This document shows positions 7,112 through 13,296 of a DNA stretch of 13,296 nucleotides, piece after piece. A program made the translations under genes and the position numbers. Location of the stretch: assembly GCA_015904045.1 (NCBI GenBank), contig JABMDG010000003.1, positions 29,330-42,625 of the forward strand, given 5' to 3'. The stretch's first letter is position 1. Each line of letters opens with the position of its first letter. Under the pieces are notes generated by a model, which was not told where the DNA came from, did not search any database, and saw only the letters and a program-made list of their open reading frames with translations. The stretch is from Nitrospira sp. GTDB taxonomy: Bacteria; Nitrospirota; Nitrospiria; Nitrospirales; Nitrospiraceae.

Positions 7112-7786
7112 CTATCGCCCTCCTTGCGAACTCTTCCATTCTTCGAGAATTTTCAGGCTTGCGCTCGTGCCGATCCGATCGGCGCCCGCCTCCAGCATCG
7201 CTTGCGCCGTCTTCCAGTCCCTGATCCCGCCGGACGCTTTGACTTTGGCCTGGCCGGCAACGGCGGCTTTCATCAGCCGCACATCCTCGGCCGTTGCGCC
7301 GGCGGCGGCAAACCCGGTCGATGTCTTCACATAATCGGCGCCCGCCTCCACAACAAGCCGGCAGGCCGTATGCTTTTCCTGCTGTGTCAGGAGGCAGGTC
7401 TCAAGAATCACTTTATGCTCGGCGGATGGCGTCGCGCGTACGACCTCCGCGATATCTTGTCGTACCAGATCATGGTCGCCGGACTTCAACCGGCTGACGT
7501 TGATGACCATGTCCAACACTTGGCCCCCCCTGGCCACCGCCTCGACGGCTTCGGCAACTTTAGTTCTTGTCGTATGGCCCCCCAAAGGAAACCCGATCGG
7601 GATGCCCACTCGAATGGCGGTACCGGCAACCGCCGCCACGGCTTCGTCCACATAACTTGGTGGAACGAAAATGACCGTGAAGCCGTGTTGCTTGGCTTCG
7701 TGGCACAATCGGAGGACATCCGTTTTGGTGGCTTCCGGCTTGAGCACCGTATGATCGATGAGGCTCGGCAGATCCCATCCCGGCAT
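7112..7786 (-). CDS. deoC: Deoxyribose-phosphate aldolase
   Basis: DeoC is a class I aldolase (TIM barrel) that splits 2-deoxyribose 5-phosphate into glyceraldehyde 3-phosphate and acetaldehyde in the cytoplasm. The protein has 224 residues, typical of the short bacterial form. Asp92 in DMVIN, the Schiff-base Lys154 in VKTSTGF and Lys183 in KASGGIRD are all present, as is the IDHT start (10-13). The usual CVNP strand is FVPP (40-43), so the E. coli Cys47 equivalent is absent; this position is not catalytic. The start at 7786 is supported by AAGGAG (complement of 7797-7802) 10 nt upstream, lying inside the mltG end, and only 2 nt separate it from the mltG stop. Together with deoB it would form the end of deoxynucleoside breakdown. 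Confidence 0.95.
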   Translation of the reverse strand: MPGWDLPSLIDHTVLKPEATKTDVLRLCHEAKQHGFTVIFVPPSYVDEAVAAVAGTAIRVGIPIGFPLGGHTTRTKVAEAVEAVARGGQVLDMVINVSRLKSGDHDLVRQDIAEVVRATPSAEHKVILETCLLTQQEKHTACRLVVEAGADYVKTSTGFAAAGATAEDVRLMKAAVAGQAKVKASGGIRDWKTAQAMLEAGADRIGTSASLKILEEWKSSQGGR

Positions 7787-7788
7787 AC

Positions 7789-8871
7789 TTAGGATACTCC
7801 TTCTTGTCCGGCAAGAACACCGGTCGCGGGAATGATCAATGTCTGAGAATGGTTCCTACGCCGGAACGGGCGCTTCTGATATTTCTCCACCGCTCTGTTG
7901 TGCTCGACCAGGGTCGCAGAAAACTGGTGCGTCCCGTCGTTCTTTGAGACGAAATACAAGTCCTTCGTCGGCGTTGGGTACAACGCGGCGCGAATCGATT
8001 GTCCACCGGGACTCGCAATTGGGCCGGGCGGCAAGCCCGCCCATCGATAGGTATTGTATGGGCTCGGATGTGAGAGATCCTTTTTGTGCAGATTGCCGTC
8101 GAAGTGCGGCAAGCCATAGATGACGGTCGGATCGCTCTGAAGGGGAATCTTCTTCTTCAGCCGGTTATGAAACACGGACGCAATATGCGGCCGCTCATCC
8201 CCTGACCCGGTTTCTTTCTCGATCACCGAGGCCAGTGTCAGCACCTGATGTATCGACAGGCTCAACTCCTTGGCCCGTGCCTGCCATTCGGCCGTCAACA
8301 CGTGCCCGAGTTGATCAACCATCGTCTTGATAACGGCCTTTGCGGCAGTGGGACGTGGAAAGCGATAGGTGTCCGGGTACAGATAGCCCTCCAGACTGTC
8401 GGCCGAAATTCCCAGGGACTTGATGAAGGATTTGTCGTGGGCCAGCCGCACAAACTCCACCTTGTCCGTGATCCGCTGATCGGCGAAGGCCTCCGCGATT
8501 TGACCGATCGTATAGCCCTCTGGAATCGTCACTGCATGCAGGACGACACGGCCGGCCACCAGTTTGGAGAGGATCTCGGCCGGCGGCATGGCCGCGTGCA
8601 ACTCGTATTCGCCGGGATGGATCTTGCGCTCGGCTTCCTGCGACTTCCCGAGCCACAGGAATGCGGACCGGCTCTTGATCAGCTGTTCCTCCTCAAGTAT
8701 GGTGGCCACCTGCTGAAACGCAGCTCCTTCAGGAATCACCACGATCTTGGAGGGAGGATGCTCGGCATCGGAAGACAACGGCGCTTCAGCCCATCGGATC
8801 GTCAGATACCAAGCCAGACCGACGGCCACGGCGGCGACGAGGAGCAGGATCAGAACAATGGGTCGTTTCAT
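7789..8871 (-). CDS. mltG: Endolytic murein transglycosylase MltG
   Basis: MltG (YceG family) is an inner-membrane lytic transglycosylase that cuts nascent glycan strands in the periplasm and so sets strand length. From the ATG at 8871 it has 360 residues. A membrane anchor spans about 5-25 and a LysM-like segment 43-72 (VVIPEGAAFQQVA). The YceG domain holds the catalytic Glu218 in ASVIEKETG, then SVFHNRL (232-238), LQSDPTV (244-250), and YNTYRWAGLPPGPIASPG (272-289). The frame is open to an upstream ATG at 9048, but those 59 residues overlap ruvX, are not protein-like, and precede the real anchor. The gene overlaps the ruvX 3' end by 86 nt. The last about 20 residues (LIIPATGVLAGQEGVS) are not conserved, and their DNA carries the deoC ribosome-binding site. 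Confidence 0.94.
   Translation of the reverse strand: MKRPIVLILLLVAAVAVGLAWYLTIRWAEAPLSSDAEHPPSKIVVIPEGAAFQQVATILEEEQLIKSRSAFLWLGKSQEAERKIHPGEYELHAAMPPAEILSKLVAGRVVLHAVTIPEGYTIGQIAEAFADQRITDKVEFVRLAHDKSFIKSLGISADSLEGYLYPDTYRFPRPTAAKAVIKTMVDQLGHVLTAEWQARAKELSLSIHQVLTLASVIEKETGSGDERPHIASVFHNRLKKKIPLQSDPTVIYGLPHFDGNLHKKDLSHPSPYNTYRWAGLPPGPIASPGGQSIRAALYPTPTKDLYFVSKNDGTHQFSATLVEHNRAVEKYQKRPFRRRNHSQTLIIPATGVLAGQEGVS
7797..7802 (-). promoter_or_regulatory. Ribosome-binding site of deoC inside mltG
   Basis: The minus strand reads AAGGAG, 10 nt before the deoC ATG, within the last codons of mltG. It fixes the deoC start at 7786 and fits coupled translation of the two genes. Confidence 0.75.
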
Positions 8872-9370
8872 GCAGAGACTCGTCGATGGCACCGAACTCT
8901 GTGTGTGTGTCTGCCTCTCTATCGGCACCGCCGCCCCAATTGTGAGATGAGTCCGGCGAGTGTGCCGCCAAGTAACTCTGGAGGAGAATGGCGGCGGCGA
9001 TGCGATCCACCGCGCCCTTGCGTTTCTTCCGGCTGACGTCGGCGGCAATCAGCAGATCTTCCGCCGCCTTCGTGGTTAACCGTTCGTCCCACAGGACGAG
9101 CGGGACCGGCAGACCCGCTTCCAGCTTCGCGGCAAATTCGCGCATCGCCTCAATGGCCGGTCCTTGGCGACCGTCCAGCTGAAGCGGCAGTCCAAGGACG
9201 ACCCGCGCGACCTCATGCGACTGGACTAACGCGGCGATATGGGCGATATCCCGGTCGAGCGTCCGCCGCTCGAAGGTTTCGAGCGGCTGTGCCGTCCAGC
9301 CCAATTCGTCACTGAGCGCAACACCGATCCGCTTGGTACCATAATCGAGCGCAAGAATTCGACTGGCCAT
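8786..9370 (-). CDS. ruvX: Putative pre-16S rRNA nuclease / Holliday junction resolvase-like RuvX (YqgF)
   Basis: The RNase-H-fold YqgF family is needed for 16S rRNA 5'-end maturation in E. coli and was earlier proposed to be a Holliday-junction resolvase. From the ATG at 9370 the reading frame is 194 residues. The family core is complete by about residue 137, with Asp9 in LALDYGTKRIGVA, the VLGLPLQLDG strand (58-67), Glu96 in WDERLTT and Asp122 in VDRIAA. Usual RuvX proteins end near here (138-150 residues). The remaining 57 or so residues are low-complexity with an Arg-rich run (178-184), and the last 28 codons lie inside mltG. An (AC)5 tract (complement of 8899-8910) sits in this tail. Start choice: the ATG lies 4 nt after the alaS stop, and the longer frame to 9490 overlaps alaS and is rejected. 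Confidence 0.9.
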   Translation of the reverse strand: MASRILALDYGTKRIGVALSDELGWTAQPLETFERRTLDRDIAHIAALVQSHEVARVVLGLPLQLDGRQGPAIEAMREFAAKLEAGLPVPLVLWDERLTTKAAEDLLIAADVSRKKRKGAVDRIAAAILLQSYLAAHSPDSSHNWGGGADREADTHTEFGAIDESLHETTHCSDPAPRRRRGRRSGLVSDDPMG

Positions 9371-9374
9371 GATT

Positions 9375-12008
9375 TTACCGCTGGAGGGTGCCTTCGACCA
9401 GGCTAAAAACCTTTTCCAACGCCGCGTCGAGCTTTCCCACGTCTTTGCCACCGGCCTGAGCCATCTCCGGCCGACCACCACCGGTTCCACCCACCTCGGC
9501 CGCCATGGTCTTGATAAGATCGCCGGCCTTCAGCCGGCCCGTCAAATCCTTCGTCACCACGACCAACAGCGCCACCTTACCGTCGCCGGTCGCCGCACCC
9601 AACGCGACGACGCCGCTCTTCAGTTTGTCTCGAAGCTGATCCGCCAGGGCCCGCATCCCGTTCGCATCAAGTCCATCGGTCCGCTGCACATGGACCGGCA
9701 CTCCGGCAATCGTGCGTGCGGTTGAGGCGACCGACGTTCCGCTCGCCATTTTCAATTTCAGCTCTTCCAGTTCCCGTTCCTTGTCTTTGAGCTGCGTCAT
9801 CAGTTTCCGGGTTTTGGACACCAATTCCGATTGCCCTGCCTTCAGCAGGTCGGACAGCTCACGCACATCGGTTTCCAGCTTCTTCAGGAGCGCGTAGGCA
9901 CCCCTGCCGGTCTGGGCTTCGATCCGGCGGACGCCGGCGGCCACGCCCCCCTCGGACACAATGCGGAACAGTCCGATCTCGCCGGTCTGCCGGCAATGGG
10001 TGCCGCCGCAGAGCTCCTTGCTGAACGACTCGACGCTCACCACCCGCACCTGCTCCCCGTACTTGTCGCCGAAGAACGCGAGCGCGCCTTTCGCCACCGC
10101 ATCCTGAATGCTCATGACATCGGTACGCACCGTCTCATTCTTCCGGATCTCCTCGTTCACCGTCGACTCGATGTCGTCAATGTCGCGGAATGAGAGCGGC
10201 CGGAAATGGGCGAAGTCGAATCGGAGACGGTTCGGCGCAACCAGCGATCCGTACTGTTTCACGTGTGGGCCGAGTAAGTCGCGCAGCGCCGCATGCACCA
10301 GATGTGTCGCGGTATGATTGCGGGCGGCATCTCGGCGCAGGGATGCCTGCACCGTCATATGCACCTGTTCGCCTTCACGCACGCGGCCCTGGCGAACGGT
10401 TCCCTTATGCAGAATGAGCGACGGGGCCGGTCTGGTGGTTTCGCTGATATCAACCACCCCTTCGGGGCCCACTAACGTACCCACGTCTCCGACTTGCCCG
10501 CCGCCTTCCGCGTAAAAAGGCGTGACATCCAGCGCCAGTTCGACGGTATCCCCTTCCGCCGCTTCCTTGACCAGTTGCTCGCCTTTCAGAATCGCGCGTA
10601 CGAGACTCTCGCTTTCCAATTGCTCATATCCAACGAAGGCCGTGGTTCCAATGCGCTGGGCCAATCCCGCCACCGCCGGCCTGGCCGTTTCCTGTTCGAA
10701 CCCGCCGGTCTTGCGGGCACGGCTCCGTTGTTCTTCGATCGCGGCATTAAACCCGGGTTCATCGACCGTCATGGCCTGTTCCCGGCAGGCCTCGGTGATC
10801 AAGTCCATGGGGAACCCATAGGTGTCGTAGAGCTTGAAGACGTCGTTCCCGGCCAACATGCGGCGTCCTGCCGCTTTCGCTTTTTCAATCATCTCGCTCA
10901 AAATCGGCAACCCCTGGTCGAGCGTTGCGATGAACCGTTCTTCCTCTCCCCTGGTCGCCTCGGACACCGTGCCGGAAGCCGTGCGGACCTCCGGGTAGGC
11001 GCCGTCCATCTGCTCCACAACCGTGGCACTCAGCTCGTGCAGAAACGGTTCTACGATGCCGAGCAGCCGGCCATGACGCGCAGCGCGGCGGAGGATCCGC
11101 CGAAGCACGTACCCGCGACCTTCGTTCGAGGGCAACACCCCGTCGGTCATCAAGAACGTAACGGCGCGCAAATGGTCGGCGATCACGCGCATCGATCGAT
11201 CGGCCTGCTCCTTCTGGCCGTATGAAGCCCCGGCCCGCGCCGCAATGGCCGCCAACAGTGGTGTAAAGAGATCGCTGTCATAGTTACTGTAGACCCCCTG
11301 AGCCACAGCCGACAGCCGTTCGAGGCCCATGCCCGTGTCGATGCTTGGTTTCGGCAGCGAGTGCAGCGTACCGTTTGCATCGCGGTTGAACTGCATGAAC
11401 ACGAGATTCCAAATTTCGATGACCCGGTCGCCCTCGCCGTTGGGCCGGTCTTCACCTGGCACGGAGGGCCCCTGATCGAAGTGGATCTCCGAGCAGGGTC
11501 CACAGGGACCGGTGTCTGCCATCTGCCAGAAGTTATCCTTCTCGCCGCAGCGCACAATGCGCGACGGTGAGACGCCGATTTTCTTCCAGAATCGCTCGGC
11601 CTCCTCGTCCTCACGGAAGATCGTCACCCACATCCGGTCCTTCGCCAACCCGACCGTCTCTGTCAGGAATTCCCATCCAAACTTGATGGCCTCCTCCTTA
11701 AAGTAATCACCAAACGAAAAGTTGCCGAGCATCTCGAAGAAGGTGTGATGGCGTCTGGTATAGCCCACATTTTCGAGATCGTTGTGCTTGCCGCCGGCAC
11801 GGAGGCATTTCTGCACGGATACGGCCCGCTTGTAGGGACGGGACTCTTCCCCGAGGAAGACCCGTTTGAATTGATTCATACCGGCGTTGGTAAACAGCAG
11901 GGTCGGATCGGCCTGAGGAATCAGGGCCGAGCTGGGTACAGCCTGATGCCCCTGCCGCTCGAAATAGCGGATAAACGATTGTCTGAGTTCCTGCGCCTTC
12001 TGTGTCAT
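9375..12008 (-). CDS. alaS: Alanine--tRNA ligase
   Basis: A cytoplasmic class II aminoacyl-tRNA synthetase of 877 residues, full length (E. coli 876). Visible in order: catalytic domain with the motif 1 region FTNAGMNQFK (39-48), motif 2 RHHTFFEMLGNFSFG (86-100) and motif 3 GMGLERL (226-232). The tRNA-recognition helices come next. The editing domain has the zinc ligands His565 and His569 (HTATH), Cys667 and His671 (CGGTH). A coiled-coil region lies at about 705-755. The C-Ala (DHHA1) domain ends in GGGRPEMAQAGG (843-854). The ATG at 12008 overlaps the recX TGA as ATGA, pointing to translational coupling, and ruvX follows after 4 nt. No key residue is missing. Confidence 0.98.
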   Translation of the reverse strand: MTQKAQELRQSFIRYFERQGHQAVPSSALIPQADPTLLFTNAGMNQFKRVFLGEESRPYKRAVSVQKCLRAGGKHNDLENVGYTRRHHTFFEMLGNFSFGDYFKEEAIKFGWEFLTETVGLAKDRMWVTIFREDEEAERFWKKIGVSPSRIVRCGEKDNFWQMADTGPCGPCSEIHFDQGPSVPGEDRPNGEGDRVIEIWNLVFMQFNRDANGTLHSLPKPSIDTGMGLERLSAVAQGVYSNYDSDLFTPLLAAIAARAGASYGQKEQADRSMRVIADHLRAVTFLMTDGVLPSNEGRGYVLRRILRRAARHGRLLGIVEPFLHELSATVVEQMDGAYPEVRTASGTVSEATRGEEERFIATLDQGLPILSEMIEKAKAAGRRMLAGNDVFKLYDTYGFPMDLITEACREQAMTVDEPGFNAAIEEQRSRARKTGGFEQETARPAVAGLAQRIGTTAFVGYEQLESESLVRAILKGEQLVKEAAEGDTVELALDVTPFYAEGGGQVGDVGTLVGPEGVVDISETTRPAPSLILHKGTVRQGRVREGEQVHMTVQASLRRDAARNHTATHLVHAALRDLLGPHVKQYGSLVAPNRLRFDFAHFRPLSFRDIDDIESTVNEEIRKNETVRTDVMSIQDAVAKGALAFFGDKYGEQVRVVSVESFSKELCGGTHCRQTGEIGLFRIVSEGGVAAGVRRIEAQTGRGAYALLKKLETDVRELSDLLKAGQSELVSKTRKLMTQLKDKERELEELKLKMASGTSVASTARTIAGVPVHVQRTDGLDANGMRALADQLRDKLKSGVVALGAATGDGKVALLVVVTKDLTGRLKAGDLIKTMAAEVGGTGGGRPEMAQAGGKDVGKLDAALEKVFSLVEGTLQR

Positions 12009-12505
12009 GAGGCGGAATCCTTGTCCTCGATGTGGCGGCCCATTATACGTTCAACCGTCTCTTCCTCGAAACCCCGCTGACGTAGGAGGCGCATCGCCTG
12101 CTGCGGCGTTAACCGGCGGCCCAGACGCCGCGCTGACGTCAATACGCGCCGCGCCAGTGTTTCCTCATCCAGATTGTGCAGGGCGCCGTGTATCGCCCGG
12201 AGGGCCACCGTCTCGGCGACTCCTTGACCCGACAATTCTGCTTCCAGCCGTGCTCGCCCCATCGGCCGCCTGGCCAGACGCGCCTCCACCCAGCGCTCAG
12301 CATAGGCACGGTCATCCAAGTACCGAAGATGGGACAATCGGGTGATGATTATCCGGACTTGAGCGGGTGGAGCGCCTTTGTGTCGAAGAAATCCCTCGAC
12401 TTGGGCTGTCGTTCGATCCCGCCGGGCCAAATAGCGCATCGCGATGGGCATCCACCGGTCCGGTATTGATGGCCCCGGCCGTTTACCGGTGCGCCCGCTT
12501 GTCAT
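12005..12505 (-). CDS. recX: Regulatory protein RecX
   Basis: RecX is a small helical protein that binds RecA filaments and usually limits recombinase activity; it is commonly encoded just after recA, as here. From the ATG at 12505 it has 166 residues. The three-helix repeats are recognisable: [20 protein letters not shown], then [17 protein letters not shown], then [17 protein letters not shown], and a final [25 protein letters not shown]. The start is uncertain. The 12505 ATG overlaps the recA end by 23 nt and has AAGG 4 nt upstream. An ATG at 12451 begins right at the conserved domain, 31 nt after recA, but lacks a clear ribosome-binding site. The frame upstream of 12505 is recA sequence in another phase. 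The stop overlaps the alaS start (ATGA). Confidence 0.88.
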   Translation of the reverse strand: MTSGRTGKRPGPSIPDRWMPIAMRYLARRDRTTAQVEGFLRHKGAPPAQVRIIITRLSHLRYLDDRAYAERWVEARLARRPMGRARLEAELSGQGVAETVALRAIHGALHNLDEETLARRVLTSARRLGRRLTPQQAMRLLRQRGFEEETVERIMGRHIEDKDSAS

Positions 12506-13296
12506 CACCCTTGGCTGCCGGCTTCTCGTCTTTGTGTTCGGCCTTGACCTCGACCTTCTTCTCGCCTCGCCCCGGCACACCGGCCAACTCGCGCAACTTG
12601 GTTTCAATCTCGCGAGCAGCGGCATTGTTCTGCTTCAAAAACTCCCGGGCTGCTTCACGTCCCTGGCCGATCCGTTCGCCTTTATACGAGTACCAGGCGC
12701 CGGACTTTTCGATGACACGCTTCTCGACGCCGAGATCGACCAGCTCGCCCGTCTTGGAGATGCCTTCGGCGAACATGATGTCGAACTCGGCCTGCCGGAA
12801 CGGCGGCGCCATCTTGTTCTTCACCACTTTAACGCGCACGCGGCTTCCCATCACGTCTTGGCCTTCCTTGATGGACTCGATGCGGCGGATATCCAGCCGG
12901 ACCGACGAGTAGAACTTGAGCGCATTCCCGCCAGTCGTTGTCTCCGGATTGCCGAACATCACGCCGAGCTTCATCCGGATCTGGTTGATAAAGATCACCG
13001 TTGTGAGTGACTTCGCGATCGCCGCCGTCAGCTTGCGCAGTGCCTGCGACATCAATCGCGCCTGCAACCCCATGTGGGCATCGCCCATTTCACCTTCGAT
13101 CTCAGCGCGCGGCGTCAACGCCGCTACCGAGTCGACCACGATCAAATCGACCGCCCCGCTGCGCACGAGGGTTTCGGCGATTTCCAGGGCCTGCTCCCCC
13201 GTGTCCGGCTGCGACACAAGTAAATCGTCGGCCTGCACACCCAGTTTTTTCGAATAGGTGAGATCCAGGGCATGTTCCGCGTCAATGAACGCCGCC
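12483..13296 (-). CDS. recA: Recombinase RecA, 5' end cut by the window
   Basis: RecA forms ATP-dependent filaments on single-stranded DNA, drives strand exchange and triggers SOS repressor self-cleavage. About 271 C-terminal residues are present; the frame is open to the right edge, so roughly the first 75-80 residues (including the Walker A loop) lie outside. Visible are FIDAEHALD near the edge, [12 protein letters not shown], the Walker B strand [12 protein letters not shown], loop L1 around [34 protein letters not shown] (loop L2 region), and the [16 protein letters not shown] segment. An internal GTG at 13238 is only a valine codon inside the gene. The C-terminal tail of about 30 residues is Lys/Arg/His-rich with interspersed acids, unlike the acidic E. 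coli tail. It heads the block recA-recX-alaS; its promoter is not in the window. Confidence 0.98.
   Translation of the reverse strand, partial: AAFIDAEHALDLTYSKKLGVQADDLLVSQPDTGEQALEIAETLVRSGAVDLIVVDSVAALTPRAEIEGEMGDAHMGLQARLMSQALRKLTAAIAKSLTTVIFINQIRMKLGVMFGNPETTTGGNALKFYSSVRLDIRRIESIKEGQDVMGSRVRVKVVKNKMAPPFRQAEFDIMFAEGISKTGELVDLGVEKRVIEKSGAWYSYKGERIGQGREAAREFLKQNNAAAREIETKLRELAGVPGRGEKKVEVKAEHKDEKPAAKGDDKRAHR

Noticed and set aside
8248..9036. Plus-strand open frame of 262 codons opposite mltG and ruvX
   Set aside because: It covers two conserved minus-strand genes in antisense, resembles no protein family, and is explained by the high GC content.
9048..9490. Longer N-terminal extensions for mltG (start 9048) and ruvX (start 9490)
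   Set aside because: Both extensions overlap the neighbouring upstream gene, are Arg/Pro/Ser-rich shadow sequence, and precede the normal family N-termini.
10494..11225. Plus-strand open frame of 243 codons inside alaS
   Set aside because: It is antisense to the alaS core, whose frame is continuous and full of family motifs.
1..13296. CRISPR arrays, insertion sequences, tRNA or rRNA genes, defence or biosynthetic cassettes
   Set aside because: No regularly spaced repeats, transposase motifs, long terminal inverted repeats or cloverleaf sequences were noticed; nearly all the DNA is assigned to core genes.

Overview
The window is about 13.3 kb of bacterial chromosome, roughly 58-60% GC by eye. 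It is almost entirely one co-directional block of housekeeping genes read leftward (minus strand). The gene set, the protein sequences and the order recA-recX-alaS-ruvX-mltG suggest a Gram-negative bacterium. My best guess is a Nitrospirota (Nitrospira-like) genome, with a deltaproteobacterial lineage as the alternative. This placement is inference from sequence impression and gene order, not from any search.

Layout in transcription order, right to left: recA (cut by the right edge), recX, alaS, ruvX, mltG, deoC, deoB and a ridA-family gene. These are packed with overlaps or short gaps: recX and alaS share an ATGA stop/start, alaS-ruvX has 4 nt between them, mltG-deoC 2 nt and deoC-deoB 7 nt. 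They look like one transcription unit covering recombination (recA/recX), alanyl-tRNA charging, Holliday-junction resolvase-like or rRNA-processing activity, septal peptidoglycan processing and deoxynucleoside sugar-phosphate breakdown. A 181-nt gap follows. It holds a good sigma70-type promoter (TTGACT, 18 nt, TATAGT) reading into a second set: a secreted IPT/TIG-repeat protein, moaA (molybdenum cofactor), a NicO/UreH-type nickel/cobalt transporter with a His-rich loop, accD (fatty-acid synthesis) and folC (folate polyglutamylation).

At the left edge, about 290 nt have clearly lower GC (about 45%) and an open plus-strand frame running in from outside the window. This is possibly the 3' end of an unrecognised convergent gene.

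No mobile element, CRISPR array, tRNA or rRNA was seen, and most of the window is ordinary core genome. Three places deserve a second look. (1) At the IPT/moaA junction both genes look broken: the third IPT repeat stops mid-domain, and moaA has no ATG/GTG start although its conserved N-terminus reads upstream of the only TTG. This suggests a deletion or an assembly join. (2) The DeoB-like protein keeps the alkaline-phosphatase-superfamily core but lacks several phosphopentomutase active-site residues, including one metal-binding histidine. (3) RuvX carries a tail of about 57 residues that runs 86 nt into mltG, next to an (AC)5 tract.
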